A stretch of 64,000 nt of DNA from a virus, in the IMG/VR virus record IMGVR_UViG_3300025887_000013, positions 1-64,000 of that record; one strand, written 5' to 3'. Each line of letters starts with the position of its first letter. The first letter of the stretch is position 1. The notes beneath the pieces were generated by a model that was given only the letters and a program-made list of their open reading frames with translations, was not told the DNA's origin and searched no databases. A program made the translations under genes and the position numbers. This document shows positions 55,868 through 64,000 of the stretch, piece by piece.

Positions 55868-57225
55868 TGGAAAGACAATCACAGTTTAAATATAAAGTCG
55901 CCGAGATAACTTCGGACAGGTTACCGGATTTCATTGTCGATGTTCGTTCTCTGATCGTAGAATTGGTGTTCTTTGAGAATCTAGACAAACCATATATCAG
56001 TGGTCAAGTCATAATATCTGATGACCAAGGAATATTTGACAGTTTAGGATTCAGTGGAACCGACAGACTGCATATTAAAATGTTAAGTGAAATGAGTAAG
56101 ACCGAATCCGAAGAAGTTGTTATGGATCGTTCTTTCTTATTGACCGGTATCGACAACATCGTCAAGTCCTCTAACTCAGGCAATTCTTCTCTATACGTAT
56201 TTAGTTTTATGGACGAACACGCATTCGTGAGTAAGACCAAAAACATTTCACGTGCAATACGAGATGACTTGAGCACTGAAATAATAAAACTGTGTCAGAA
56301 CGAATGTGGTAAGAATGTGGATATTTCTTATGCAGGAGAATCTGTTCAGAGTAACTTCAAAGGTATCATTCCATATATGCACCCCCTTGAGGCTGCAACT
56401 TGGTTGACTAACAAGGCAACCACATCTTTGGGTATGCCATTCTTTCTATATGCGTCTATCCATGATCAAGATCTAAGACTCGCAAGTCTGGATCGTATGT
56501 TGTCAGAACCCGCATGGAATAAACAGATTCCTTTCATCTTCTCTCCTGCTAACACACAGGCACAAGAAGAGATCGGAAGTATAAGTCATCAATATTTTCA
56601 AGTCCAGTCGATGAAGACTAGTAAGTTACAAAACACACTCAATCAACTTATGTCTGGTGGTATAGGTTCATTATATACTGTGACCGATATTAGTAATGGT
56701 CGTACAACCGCACAACACTTTAGTCTAGAATCACTATTATTGAAGTCTAGTGAACAAGGGTTTATAAACTATGCAAAACAAAATGTTTATGATGCATCGT
56801 ATAAAACACCGGATTTCGTTAATGTGAACATCGAAGGGGATCACCTACATAATACCAATGCAAAGATATTCCATAGTGTAGTATCTCGGGGTGTTTACCA
56901 TGACAAGAAAAGTATTCATGACGAAGTGAGTCCTTCTATGTTCCTCAAGAAGATTGAGAACCTTGCATTCCGAAACGCCATATTCAAAAACATGATGGAT
57001 GTTACGGTGCCGGGGCCAGGTTTCATTGCTTCGGGTGGTTCGGTAGGTGACAAGATCCGCATTAATGTTTTGAACGATGATAATAATCCCGAGAGTCCGG
57101 ATCAACTCGATGCATTAAAGAGTGGTGACTTTCTTATTTACAATACAAGACATACCTTTAGAGATACTCGACATGATGTTGCAATGACAGTATTCAAACT
57201 AGAGAAGGGGCCAAACATTGATTAA
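55867..57225 (+). CDS. Baseplate hub protein, gp27-like
   Basis: 452 aa. QSQFKYKVAEITSDRLPDFIVDVRSLIVELVFFENLDKPYISGQVIISDDQGIFDSLGFSGTDRLHIKM is the start of the tube-like hub domains in marine T4-like gp27 equivalents. The middle SNFKGIIPYMHPLEAATWLTNKAT is a conserved hub helix, and the end PGFIASGGSVGDKIRINVL..LKSGDFLIYNTRHTF is a closing beta domain. The hub trimer adapts six-fold tube to three-fold spike. Overlaps the next gene by eight bases. Confidence 0.8.
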   Translation: MERQSQFKYKVAEITSDRLPDFIVDVRSLIVELVFFENLDKPYISGQVIISDDQGIFDSLGFSGTDRLHIKMLSEMSKTESEEVVMDRSFLLTGIDNIVKSSNSGNSSLYVFSFMDEHAFVSKTKNISRAIRDDLSTEIIKLCQNECGKNVDISYAGESVQSNFKGIIPYMHPLEAATWLTNKATTSLGMPFFLYASIHDQDLRLASLDRMLSEPAWNKQIPFIFSPANTQAQEEIGSISHQYFQVQSMKTSKLQNTLNQLMSGGIGSLYTVTDISNGRTTAQHFSLESLLLKSSEQGFINYAKQNVYDASYKTPDFVNVNIEGDHLHNTNAKIFHSVVSRGVYHDKKSIHDEVSPSMFLKKIENLAFRNAIFKNMMDVTVPGPGFIASGGSVGDKIRINVLNDDNNPESPDQLDALKSGDFLIYNTRHTFRDTRHDVAMTVFKLEKGPNID

Positions 57226-58087
57226 TTATTACGGTGATAAGGTTCGTTGGTTTGTTGCTGACGTAATCGACACATCCCCTCCTTATGGTTTGGAGGGTCG
57301 TGTACGTCTGCGTATCCATGGTATCCATAACCCATCTACTCGTGAAGTGAGACAGAATGATCTCCCGTGGGCGCAGGTAGTATTACCTACCACCGAGGGT
57401 GGTGTGTCTGGATTGGGTTCTACTCCAAGACTTGAGGCAGGTTCTTTTGTTTTTGGTATGTTTATGGATGGTACTGAGTCTCAGGTTCCTATCGTGATAG
57501 GATCATTACCCCGTACAGAATATCCAACTTCGATTCAAAAACAAGTTGCATTCGATAGTTTACTTGAGAGAATAAGTCCAGACCAAGAGTTCTATAACCA
57601 ATCAACAGGTTCTATCGATGAGTCCTCGAAAGCATTGAAGAATGAAGTCAGAAACTTCCCTATCGACGAGTTCACTTCGAAGTTGCGCAGAGATGTTGCT
57701 GTTAAGTTCTTCCTTTCTACCGGATACAGTATCAAACAAGCTTGTGCGATAGTAGGTGCAATCTCACGTACTAACAGTAGTTTTGATACCACATACACAA
57801 ATGTGGGTGGTACCGGTCTGATGGGTTGGAGTGACGTTAGGTTTACTCGTCTGAAGGCCTTCAGTAATGAATGGTGGCATTTCAGTACACAATTAGCATT
57901 CATATCATATGAACTAAATACTACTCACGTAGATGCAAACATTCGCATTTTGAATTCAGATATTATTGACAAGTCAAAACCAAGATCTCTGGGTAAAATT
58001 ATAGGTCGTCATTATGCTCCTATTCAAGATGATTACAACAGTGAAGTAAAAAGAGTATATGAAATATATGCGAATAAGAAGGTATAG
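57218..58087 (+). CDS. Spike OB-domain protein with lysozyme-like C-terminus (part of gp5)
   Basis: 289 aa. N-terminal gp5-type OB fold: VRWFVADVIDTSPPYGLEGRVRLRIHGIHN...LPWAQVVLPTTEGGVSGLGSTPRLEAGSFVFGMFMDGTESQVPIVIGSLP. From residue 150 the KFFLSTGYSIKQACAIVGAISRTNSSFDTTYTNVGGTGLMGWSDVR segment follows the phage tail lysozyme (Phage_lysozyme2) template. TTG start at 57218 with AAGGGG upstream. It replaces the single T4 gp5 by a separate OB-lysozyme chain. Confidence 0.8.
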   Translation: MINYYGDKVRWFVADVIDTSPPYGLEGRVRLRIHGIHNPSTREVRQNDLPWAQVVLPTTEGGVSGLGSTPRLEAGSFVFGMFMDGTESQVPIVIGSLPRTEYPTSIQKQVAFDSLLERISPDQEFYNQSTGSIDESSKALKNEVRNFPIDEFTSKLRRDVAVKFFLSTGYSIKQACAIVGAISRTNSSFDTTYTNVGGTGLMGWSDVRFTRLKAFSNEWWHFSTQLAFISYELNTTHVDANIRILNSDIIDKSKPRSLGKIIGRHYAPIQDDYNSEVKRVYEIYANKKV

Positions 58088-58089
58088 AA

Positions 58090-60051
58090 ATGTCTAATCT
58101 CCAAAAACTTAATGATGGTCTCAAGGCAAAGGTCGTATCAACTGCAAACTTGGATGTCCTCAATGCGCAAGTCGTAAAGTCTCAGGACGCTAACATACTA
58201 AATTCTTCTACTGTACTCGGTAAGAATGTGGAAGTTGATGTGAACGGATTCAAGAGTTTAGACAACAACTCTAAGGGTGATACAACAAGTTCACTGTCGC
58301 AAATACTTCCTACTGCGGGAGTATACCCCAAAACAGATCCATCCAAGATGATAACTGATGTTGGTGTTCCTAGTGTCGCAGTGACAAATGTAGCAACACA
58401 AATAACAGAATTTGTTTTAGACGGATCGGGATTACCCACCGAAGACTCCTCGGGTAACCCTATTACCCAACTAGTCGATGGCGCATTAGTACCTACTGTA
58501 GTACAGACCGGAGAAAATTTACCGAGTACAATTCCTGAGATTACAAAATCTTTGACAGGTATTGTACCACCCGTCGAAAGTATTACTATTGTTTCATTAG
58601 GAGGTTCCGCACTCGATGAACTTGCCGGTGCAATCGAAGATGCATCCGAAAGAAAAGGTACGTTATTAAGTTCTATCAAGGCAACCGCATCCGCATCTAA
58701 AGCCGGTGGTGATGCACTAGGTGATTCTATAACCGAAGGTATAGGAAATGTACAGAGTAAATTAGATGAAGTTGCCGATAAGGCAAAGAGTGGTAGTTTA
58801 CTGACTGAAGTTGCAAGTGCAGTATCCGCAGTCGAGGGTGTGGGTAATTCTATTGCCTCTGCGGCCGCATCTGTTACCGGAACACTTACTTCTGCATTAA
58901 CGACTGGACTCGATGAAGCAAAGAGTATAATCTCGGATGGATTCGGTTCTATTACGAGTAGTATAGGAAGTGCGGTAACGGATCTTGTTAGCGGAGTTTC
59001 TTCGGATATAAATTTAGGATTTGGTACTGCACAAGACCTGTTCGAAGATTTGACCGGTTCGGTTGGTAGTGCTCTTACTGGATTGTTCGGTGCGGGAGAA
59101 TCTCTCGATAAAGATTTTCTCTCGGGTATAATGAACGATGTTATGTCTGGGGGAGACATCAATTTAAGTAAAGCAATGAAAGCACTTACCTTGAAGGATA
59201 AGTCTTTGTCGCCAGAGATGCGGAAGGTCATTCAGGAAACTGAAGCTGGTAGTGTCGAAGAATTCAATCAAACGATAAACAGTAAAGCAAGAGCTGCGGG
59301 AATATCCGAGTCTGAATTACAAAACTTTAACAATCAGACCACTAAGATTGAGAATGCACTTAGTCTAGTGGACACCACAATAGCAGGAAGTGTTGTATCT
59401 GAAGCAGGTGAATTCTACACAGAAGATCTGGATCTACTAGAACTTTCTAAACGATACTCTGCCGGATACATTAGAGAATTTAGTTATGTAGATTCTAAAG
59501 AAGAACTTGGTCTAGAATTTGTTAGAATGACCAGAGAGGTATCTGAAGTTATTATTCACGCAAGTGAAACTTATACTAATGCGAACATTGGTGCAGAAGA
59601 AATTCAACTAAGACATAATGATGCGGGTCATCTTGGTATCCAGTATCACTTTGTAATTAGACGTGATGGTACTATGCAACGCGGGTTACCTGTAGATAAT
59701 GTTGCACAAGCAAGCGACATTAACAGACACAAGTTCAACTGTATTGACGTATGTCTGGTCGGTGGTGTGAACGTTCCCTCTGAAGCTGACAACCCACTAC
59801 TGAATCTATCTGCGAGTTCGTTCACTATATCTCAGATGAAGACATTAGAAACACTCCTTGAACTGTTTTACCAAACCGTTCCGGGCGGTCAAGTACTGGG
59901 TCACAATGATATTGATATCTCATCTCAAGATCCATACTTCGATGTTATATCTTTTGTTGAGAATAAGTTTGGTAAGAAGACAGTATACTCAGATCCGTTG
60001 ACAGAAACATCATTAGACCGAAATGGTCTGAAACTGAAGAAGGCCGTATGA
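58090..60051 (+). CDS. Baseplate spike-associated protein with amidase_2 domain, 653 aa
   Basis: The first 470 residues are low-complexity Ser/Thr/Gly/Ala helical and beta sequence with repeated short motifs. The C-terminal 180 residues are a T7-lysozyme-like N-acetylmuramoyl-L-alanine amidase: H490 (VIIHASE), Y519 (GIQYHF), H605 (VLGHNDI) and D614 (SSQDPYFD) fit the zinc/catalytic residues, with Asp in place of the Cys ligand. It would cut peptidoglycan peptides during tail penetration. Lies between OB-lysozyme and needle genes. Confidence 0.8.
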   Translation: MSNLQKLNDGLKAKVVSTANLDVLNAQVVKSQDANILNSSTVLGKNVEVDVNGFKSLDNNSKGDTTSSLSQILPTAGVYPKTDPSKMITDVGVPSVAVTNVATQITEFVLDGSGLPTEDSSGNPITQLVDGALVPTVVQTGENLPSTIPEITKSLTGIVPPVESITIVSLGGSALDELAGAIEDASERKGTLLSSIKATASASKAGGDALGDSITEGIGNVQSKLDEVADKAKSGSLLTEVASAVSAVEGVGNSIASAAASVTGTLTSALTTGLDEAKSIISDGFGSITSSIGSAVTDLVSGVSSDINLGFGTAQDLFEDLTGSVGSALTGLFGAGESLDKDFLSGIMNDVMSGGDINLSKAMKALTLKDKSLSPEMRKVIQETEAGSVEEFNQTINSKARAAGISESELQNFNNQTTKIENALSLVDTTIAGSVVSEAGEFYTEDLDLLELSKRYSAGYIREFSYVDSKEELGLEFVRMTREVSEVIIHASETYTNANIGAEEIQLRHNDAGHLGIQYHFVIRRDGTMQRGLPVDNVAQASDINRHKFNCIDVCLVGGVNVPSEADNPLLNLSASSFTISQMKTLETLLELFYQTVPGGQVLGHNDIDISSQDPYFDVISFVENKFGKKTVYSDPLTETSLDRNGLKLKKAV

Positions 60052-61484
60052 CAACTATAACGAATAAAAAAACGATAGGTGATAATCCTGCAATTGAAAA
60101 TACCGAAGGTGTTCCAATTGATGGTTTCCAAGATCCTACAGGAGAATTCCCCAAGAGGGAATATCATTACGGGTCGTCATTAAACAGATCTGCACGTGGT
60201 CTCAAGGTAGAGAATCTTTATCTTGGGGGTGGTACCGAAGGAACTGACTTGGATCTCGAAGACCAAGAACCTTCTCGATTCCCCTTCAACCAAGTAAAGG
60301 AAACTGCATCGGGACATATCATCTCCTATGATGACACGCCTGGCGGAGAACGTATTCTTATCAAACATCGTAAGGGTGCAGGTGTAGAAGTACGTGCAGA
60401 CGGGTCTGTAGTCATCTCTGCGGTCAATAACAAGGTTGAGGTTACTGGTGGTGACCATACTGTTATTGTTGAAGGTAACGGTAAGTTGGTGTATAATGGT
60501 AACCTAAACTTAGAAGTGACGGGTGACTATAATGTCAGTGTTGGTGGCGATTACAATGTCAACGTTGATGGTAATACTAATACCGAAATACGTAAGAACA
60601 ATACCACAACGGTAGGACTGAACACCGACTACACAACCAAAGGTACTGCGGTAAACAAAACAATCGAACACAAATCTGATATTGTTTTGGGTAACTGTTA
60701 TGGTACAATCAAAGGTCACTGGAAGAACAACGTAGGTGCCGAGATTGAAATGTTCACCGGTAATCGTTTCCATGTGTCTGCCGAAGAAGAATTTGTAATG
60801 ACAGCATTACAGGGTAATATTTCTGCAACTGAAATCTCGGTACTTGGTATGAAAGGTGCGATTGGGGGTGAACAAGTCGAGTTTACTGGCCCAGTTTATA
60901 TGGGGCCTCAAGGTGCGGTACCATTTACTTCGGGAGCATCATTCTATGGTTCTTTCCATGGCCAGGCGCTCGAAGCGATAAAGTCTAAGTTTGCACATAA
61001 AGCAGAGAACGCTAAGACTGCGCAACTAGCATCCAAGGAAAAGGGTGGACAACCAAGTGGTGGTGCGCCTGATGTTCCTACTAATATGGAATCATTATCT
61101 CCACTGAAACCAATACCTAAGACAGATGCCGTTGCAGGTCTTTTGTCCGATGGACACTTGTCTATACGTGCAATATCAATTGATAGTAAGGATGCTATAC
61201 GAAATCATGTATTGTTACGTGATGACTATGCGGGTCTATTTGAAAAGGAACCCACTATAAATGAAATCCGATCTACAATGCGAGACGAAGCCAACCGAAC
61301 CATCCTCAACGAGAAGGGTATATCATTCCCTGACGCACTGATAAAGAATGGTATGATTGCCTCTGACTGGACAAATCCTTTGCCTCCGAAGGTGGGACGT
61401 ATTGCCAAAAAACAGACATCTCCAAGATTTGGTTATACTCCACTTGGTAACTCAGTGAAAAATAGAGGTAAGAGATTCAAATGA
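60048..61484 (+). CDS. Spike/needle beta-helix protein (gp5 C-terminal-like)
   Basis: 478 aa. N-terminal region includes DDTPGGERILIKHRKGAGVEVRADGSVVISA, the entrance to the VgrG/gp5 triple-stranded beta-helix; then repeats of the type NLEVTGDYNVSVGGDYNVNVDGNTNTEIRKNNTTTVG with the 8-residue period VxGxxxx. The C-terminus is a globular domain (ALLSDGHLSIRAISIDSKDAI...). Forms the membrane-piercing needle. Confidence 0.85.
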   Translation: MTTITNKKTIGDNPAIENTEGVPIDGFQDPTGEFPKREYHYGSSLNRSARGLKVENLYLGGGTEGTDLDLEDQEPSRFPFNQVKETASGHIISYDDTPGGERILIKHRKGAGVEVRADGSVVISAVNNKVEVTGGDHTVIVEGNGKLVYNGNLNLEVTGDYNVSVGGDYNVNVDGNTNTEIRKNNTTTVGLNTDYTTKGTAVNKTIEHKSDIVLGNCYGTIKGHWKNNVGAEIEMFTGNRFHVSAEEEFVMTALQGNISATEISVLGMKGAIGGEQVEFTGPVYMGPQGAVPFTSGASFYGSFHGQALEAIKSKFAHKAENAKTAQLASKEKGGQPSGGAPDVPTNMESLSPLKPIPKTDAVAGLLSDGHLSIRAISIDSKDAIRNHVLLRDDYAGLFEKEPTINEIRSTMRDEANRTILNEKGISFPDALIKNGMIASDWTNPLPPKVGRIAKKQTSPRFGYTPLGNSVKNRGKRFK

Positions 61485-62098
61485 TAACAATTGTACCGGA
61501 TCAAAAATACAATCCAGCTTTGGTTGACGCGAAGGACATTACCTCTTTTACTAAACTCTCGCCTGGAGTATCACTCTCGAAGTTTCTTGGTAGTAAAGGA
61601 AACCCGTGTAGTTTATCGACCATAGACAAATACCAAAATAGTCCGTATGAAAGACAACAACTCGCGTTCAATCTTTATTTACACGCAGAGTTGTTCCGTA
61701 GAATCAATGGTAACATTGACATGTTCAAAGATGTACGTCTTATTGTCTCGGAGGGGGTTTACCGTGGTGGCCCTCTTGAAACAGTTGCAGGAGAAAATCT
61801 TCTAAAACAAGACGGACAAATGGTAAGTTACAAAGTTGTGGATGAACAGGGTCAGATAGATTACGAAAGAACATTTGATCTTGCTGAGTATATCAAGGAC
61901 TATGTTGGTTACGAGAAACTTATTCTAGAGTATGATAAGTGGGATCCAACAGGAAAACTCAATGCGCAAGTGACCGTTGTAATGCCGAAAGTCGATGGTA
62001 TTACTTGGAGAGTGTATTATAAAAAACAATTAGAAACAAGATACAACGGGACACTTTTTGCAAAGAATGAGTTAGTAGAAGTTCTCGAAGACGTATAA
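61481..62098 (+). CDS. Conserved baseplate-region protein, 205 aa
   Basis: MITIVPDQKYNPALVDAKDITSFTKLSPGVSLSKFLGSKGNPCSLSTIDKYQNSPYERQQLAFNLYLHAELFRRIN, then FKDVRLIVSEGVYRGGPLETVAGENLL. Lies between needle and gp25 in coupled overlap. Many marine T4-like phages carry a homologue here; it may be a spike-tip or peptidase-like protein, but no catalytic motif is certain. Confidence 0.66.
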   Translation: MITIVPDQKYNPALVDAKDITSFTKLSPGVSLSKFLGSKGNPCSLSTIDKYQNSPYERQQLAFNLYLHAELFRRINGNIDMFKDVRLIVSEGVYRGGPLETVAGENLLKQDGQMVSYKVVDEQGQIDYERTFDLAEYIKDYVGYEKLILEYDKWDPTGKLNAQVTVVMPKVDGITWRVYYKKQLETRYNGTLFAKNELVEVLEDV

Positions 62099-62101
62099 AT
62101 A
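62094..62101 (+). promoter_or_regulatory. T4-type late promoter TATAAATA (gp25)
   Basis: Exact octamer overlapping the stop codon of the preceding gene; 26 bases before ATG of gp25, whose ribosome site is TTAGGAAAG. Confidence 0.8.
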
Positions 62102-62127
62102 GAATTATAATATTTTAGGAAAGACAA

Positions 62128-62577
62128 ATGGCTAGAGCATTTTCTATAGAAGACGGTGGATTACAACAATTCTCCACTATCAAAGCGACATCGAACAGTG
62201 AGTATATCGATATTGACCTTTCGTTTGCAGCGAAGGGTGCCGGTGACGTGTATAAGAAAACTGCGGTATCATCTGTCATGCAATCTTTAAAAAACTTATT
62301 GATGACAAACCGAACCGAGAAACCCTTTGCTCCATACTTTGGTGCAAACCTCCAGAGTTACCTCTTTGAGTTGATGGATCAAGGTACAATGAATCAGATG
62401 GAAAATGCGATTATACAGAACATTCGTGCTTTCGAACCAAGAATAAATTCCGAAACTCTACAAGTAATTCCCGAAGTAGATGAGAACGGAAACAGTGTTA
62501 CACTTACGATAATTTTTAACATCGTAAATTCTAATCAATCCGTAGAATTTACAACCAGACTGAATAGGTTACGATAA
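62128..62577 (+). CDS. 25: Baseplate wedge gp25
   Basis: 149 aa sheath-nucleating wedge protein with the GPW/gp25 fold: DIDLSFAAKGAGDVYKKTAVSSVMQSLKNLLMTNRTEKPFAPYFGANLQSYLFELMDQGT (the LL.T..GE..F.P.FG..L..LLFE motif, here RTEKPFAPYFG). Its stop overlaps the gp6 ATG. Confidence 0.93.
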   Translation: MARAFSIEDGGLQQFSTIKATSNSEYIDIDLSFAAKGAGDVYKKTAVSSVMQSLKNLLMTNRTEKPFAPYFGANLQSYLFELMDQGTMNQMENAIIQNIRAFEPRINSETLQVIPEVDENGNSVTLTIIFNIVNSNQSVEFTTRLNRLR

Positions 62578-64000
62578 TGGCAACGACTATTAATTCCTCA
62601 TCTTTAGATTTTGATGCGATCAAAAACAATCTAAAGACATATCTAAAACAACAGTCGGAGTTTTCGGACTATGACTTCGAAGCGTCTGGTATATCTAATC
62701 TATTGGATGTATTGGCTTACAATACGCACATCAATGGTTTAACTGCAAACATGGCGTTGAACGAGTCTTTCTTGAATACTGCACAGTTGAGATCTTCGGT
62801 CGTATCACACGCAGAGACATTGGGTTATGTACCTCAGTCAAAAACTGCATCACAAGCTACTATCAATATGTCCTTCAACATCGGTATCGACCAAGCAGAT
62901 GTACCTGAGACTTTACAGATTGCATCTGGATATAAGTTTAATGCATCTATTGATGATGCATCCTACACATTCCAGACTAAGGAATTGATTCAGGCTACTA
63001 ATGACGGTAACAACTTCTTCCAGTTCACAACACTGTCGGGTTCTACCAGTATCCCTATTTACGAAGGTATTGCAAAGACTAAAACTTTCTTTGCAGGGGA
63101 AGATGCAGAAGAAACTATGTACATCATTCCCGATCTTAACCTTGACCGTGCAACTGCGATAGTTAGAATATATGAGAGTTCAACTTCTGATGACTTTACT
63201 ACTTATGTTAATCTAGAAACTGCAACTAATATAACTGCAACCACTCCTGCATACATTCTAAAGGAAGCACCAAATGGTTACTATGAGTTAACCTTTGGTA
63301 ATGGTTCCACACTTGGTGCGGTACCTAAAGCTGGTGCAAAGATCACAGTTGAGTATCTCTCGGTAGATGGTGCGAATGCAAATGGTGGACGATTATTCGA
63401 ACCCCTTAATACGGTAGAAGTGACCGAACCGACTAGTGGTAGTGGTCTACAAAGATTACCTGTAGTATCGACAGTCAATAGATCGGTCGGTGGTACTAAT
63501 AAAGAAACATTGGATTCTATTAGACGAAATGCGCCATTCCGATATGCAACACAGAACAGAATGGTAACACACGTTGATTATGCTAACTTGGTGTTACGTT
63601 CATATGGTTCATTGATTGACGACATCATTGCTTGGGGTGGAGAAGATAATCTTCAACCCGAGTATGGTCAGACTTTCTTATCAATAAAATTCAAAGGGGA
63701 CGTTACACAATCCTTAGAAGATATCACTAAAGACGATATCAGAGTGTTGGTCGATCAACTCTCTATTGCTTCGTTTGGATTACAATTTACTGATCCGGTA
63801 GAGACTTTTGTCGAAACCAATGTCTTCTTCCAATACAATCCGGACTATACTAACTTGTCGATCAATGCACTTCAAGAACAAGTTAAAGGTGTAATGCTAG
63901 ATTACTTCTCGACCAATACCGGTAAGTTTGGACAGGCATTCCGTAGGTCTAACTTATTGACTTTGATAGATGACGTGAGTCCTGCTATTCTATCATCTCG
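62577..64000 (+). CDS. 6: Baseplate wedge gp6 (3' truncated by window)
   Basis: At least 474 aa, open to the right edge. MATTINSSSLDFDAIKNNLKTYLKQQSEFSDYDFEASGISNLLDVLAYNTHINGLTANMALNESFLNTAQLRSSVVSHAETLGYVPQS is the gp6/BaseplateJ-like N-terminus, followed by VGGTNKETLDSIRRNAPFRYATQNRMVTHVDYANLV, the conserved gpJ motif. gp6 dimers form the iris-like inner baseplate ring. Continues beyond 64000. Confidence 0.93.
   Translation, partial: MATTINSSSLDFDAIKNNLKTYLKQQSEFSDYDFEASGISNLLDVLAYNTHINGLTANMALNESFLNTAQLRSSVVSHAETLGYVPQSKTASQATINMSFNIGIDQADVPETLQIASGYKFNASIDDASYTFQTKELIQATNDGNNFFQFTTLSGSTSIPIYEGIAKTKTFFAGEDAEETMYIIPDLNLDRATAIVRIYESSTSDDFTTYVNLETATNITATTPAYILKEAPNGYYELTFGNGSTLGAVPKAGAKITVEYLSVDGANANGGRLFEPLNTVEVTEPTSGSGLQRLPVVSTVNRSVGGTNKETLDSIRRNAPFRYATQNRMVTHVDYANLVLRSYGSLIDDIIAWGGEDNLQPEYGQTFLSIKFKGDVTQSLEDITKDDIRVLVDQLSIASFGLQFTDPVETFVETNVFFQYNPDYTNLSINALQEQVKGVMLDYFSTNTGKFGQAFRRSNLLTLIDDVSPAILSS

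Noticed and set aside
58182-59231. 349-codon open frame on the minus strand
   Set aside because: It lies entirely opposite the amidase-domain spike gene; its Ser/Pro/Val-rich sequence mirrors the low-complexity coding strand and it has no ribosome site or promoter.

Overview
The window is a 64-kb stretch of the genome of a T4-like myovirus of the marine type, read as one continuous, gene-dense segment with no gene-free gap over about 150 bases. The assignment rests on recognisable T4 homologues: baseplate wedge gp25, gp53 and gp6 (cut by the right edge), tail-tube cap gp48, tail-tube initiator gp54, the gp26-family protein, a tape measure, head-completion nuclease gp4, ssDNA-binding gp32, late-transcription factor gp33, GroES-like gp31, NrdA/NrdB, PhoH and a T4-type lysozyme. 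A Rz/Rz1-like spanin pair implies a Gram-negative host. Photosynthesis genes are absent, so a heterotrophic host is more likely than a cyanobacterium (inference). No tRNA, CRISPR array, insertion sequence or integrase was seen.

Layout. 1-4.3 kb: small unknown genes, one encoding a 17-unit Gly-x-Val repeat, and two tandem ATP-grasp (PurD-like) paralogues. 4.3-6.3 kb: an early promoter, a zinc-protease-like gene, small membrane proteins and a PD-(D/E)XK exonuclease. 6.3-15 kb: late genes, many beginning with a short leader ending in (L/I)-x-E that resembles the T4 capsid-targeting sequence, among them a KxDG ligase-like protein and an HxGH-type nucleotidyltransferase. A second, overprinted gene appears to lie inside the ligase-like gene at 9029-9292. 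15-19.6 kb: glycosyltransferase, cysteine-cluster protein, asparagine-synthetase-like protein, methyltransferase. 19.6-24.7 kb: nucleotide metabolism driven by a perfect sigma-70 promoter (nrdA with an internal glutaredoxin, nrdB), plus an aspartate decarboxylase gene panD and a GIY-YIG-like nuclease. 24.7-28.4 kb: early genes, phoH and lysozyme. 28.3-38.7 kb: a glycan or small-molecule modification region (five GT-A/GT25-type transferases, carbamoyltransferase, Fe(II) oxygenase, radical SAM enzyme, methyltransferase, GroES). 38.7-41.8 kb: spanins, thermonuclease, P-loop kinase. 43-47 kb: early small genes leading into gp33 and gp32. 48-53.6 kb (minus strand): tape measure, gp26 with a probable programmed -1 frameshift, gp54, sulfotransferase, gp4. 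53.7-64 kb (plus): baseplate genes.

Regulation is unusually legible. Host-type promoters (-35, 17-bp spacer, -10), five of them sharing a conserved spacer ending ATGAGATAAT, precede the small early genes. T4-style late promoters TATAAATA precede structural and capsid-leader genes on both strands. gp32 carries both types overlapping. Two strong rho-independent terminators lie at 26.07 and 48.16 kb.

The most notable observations are the capsid-leader gene set, the overprinted basic ORF, the UUUUUUA slippery site directly upstream of the tape measure, phage panD, the tandem ATP-grasp pair and the scattered modification enzymes.
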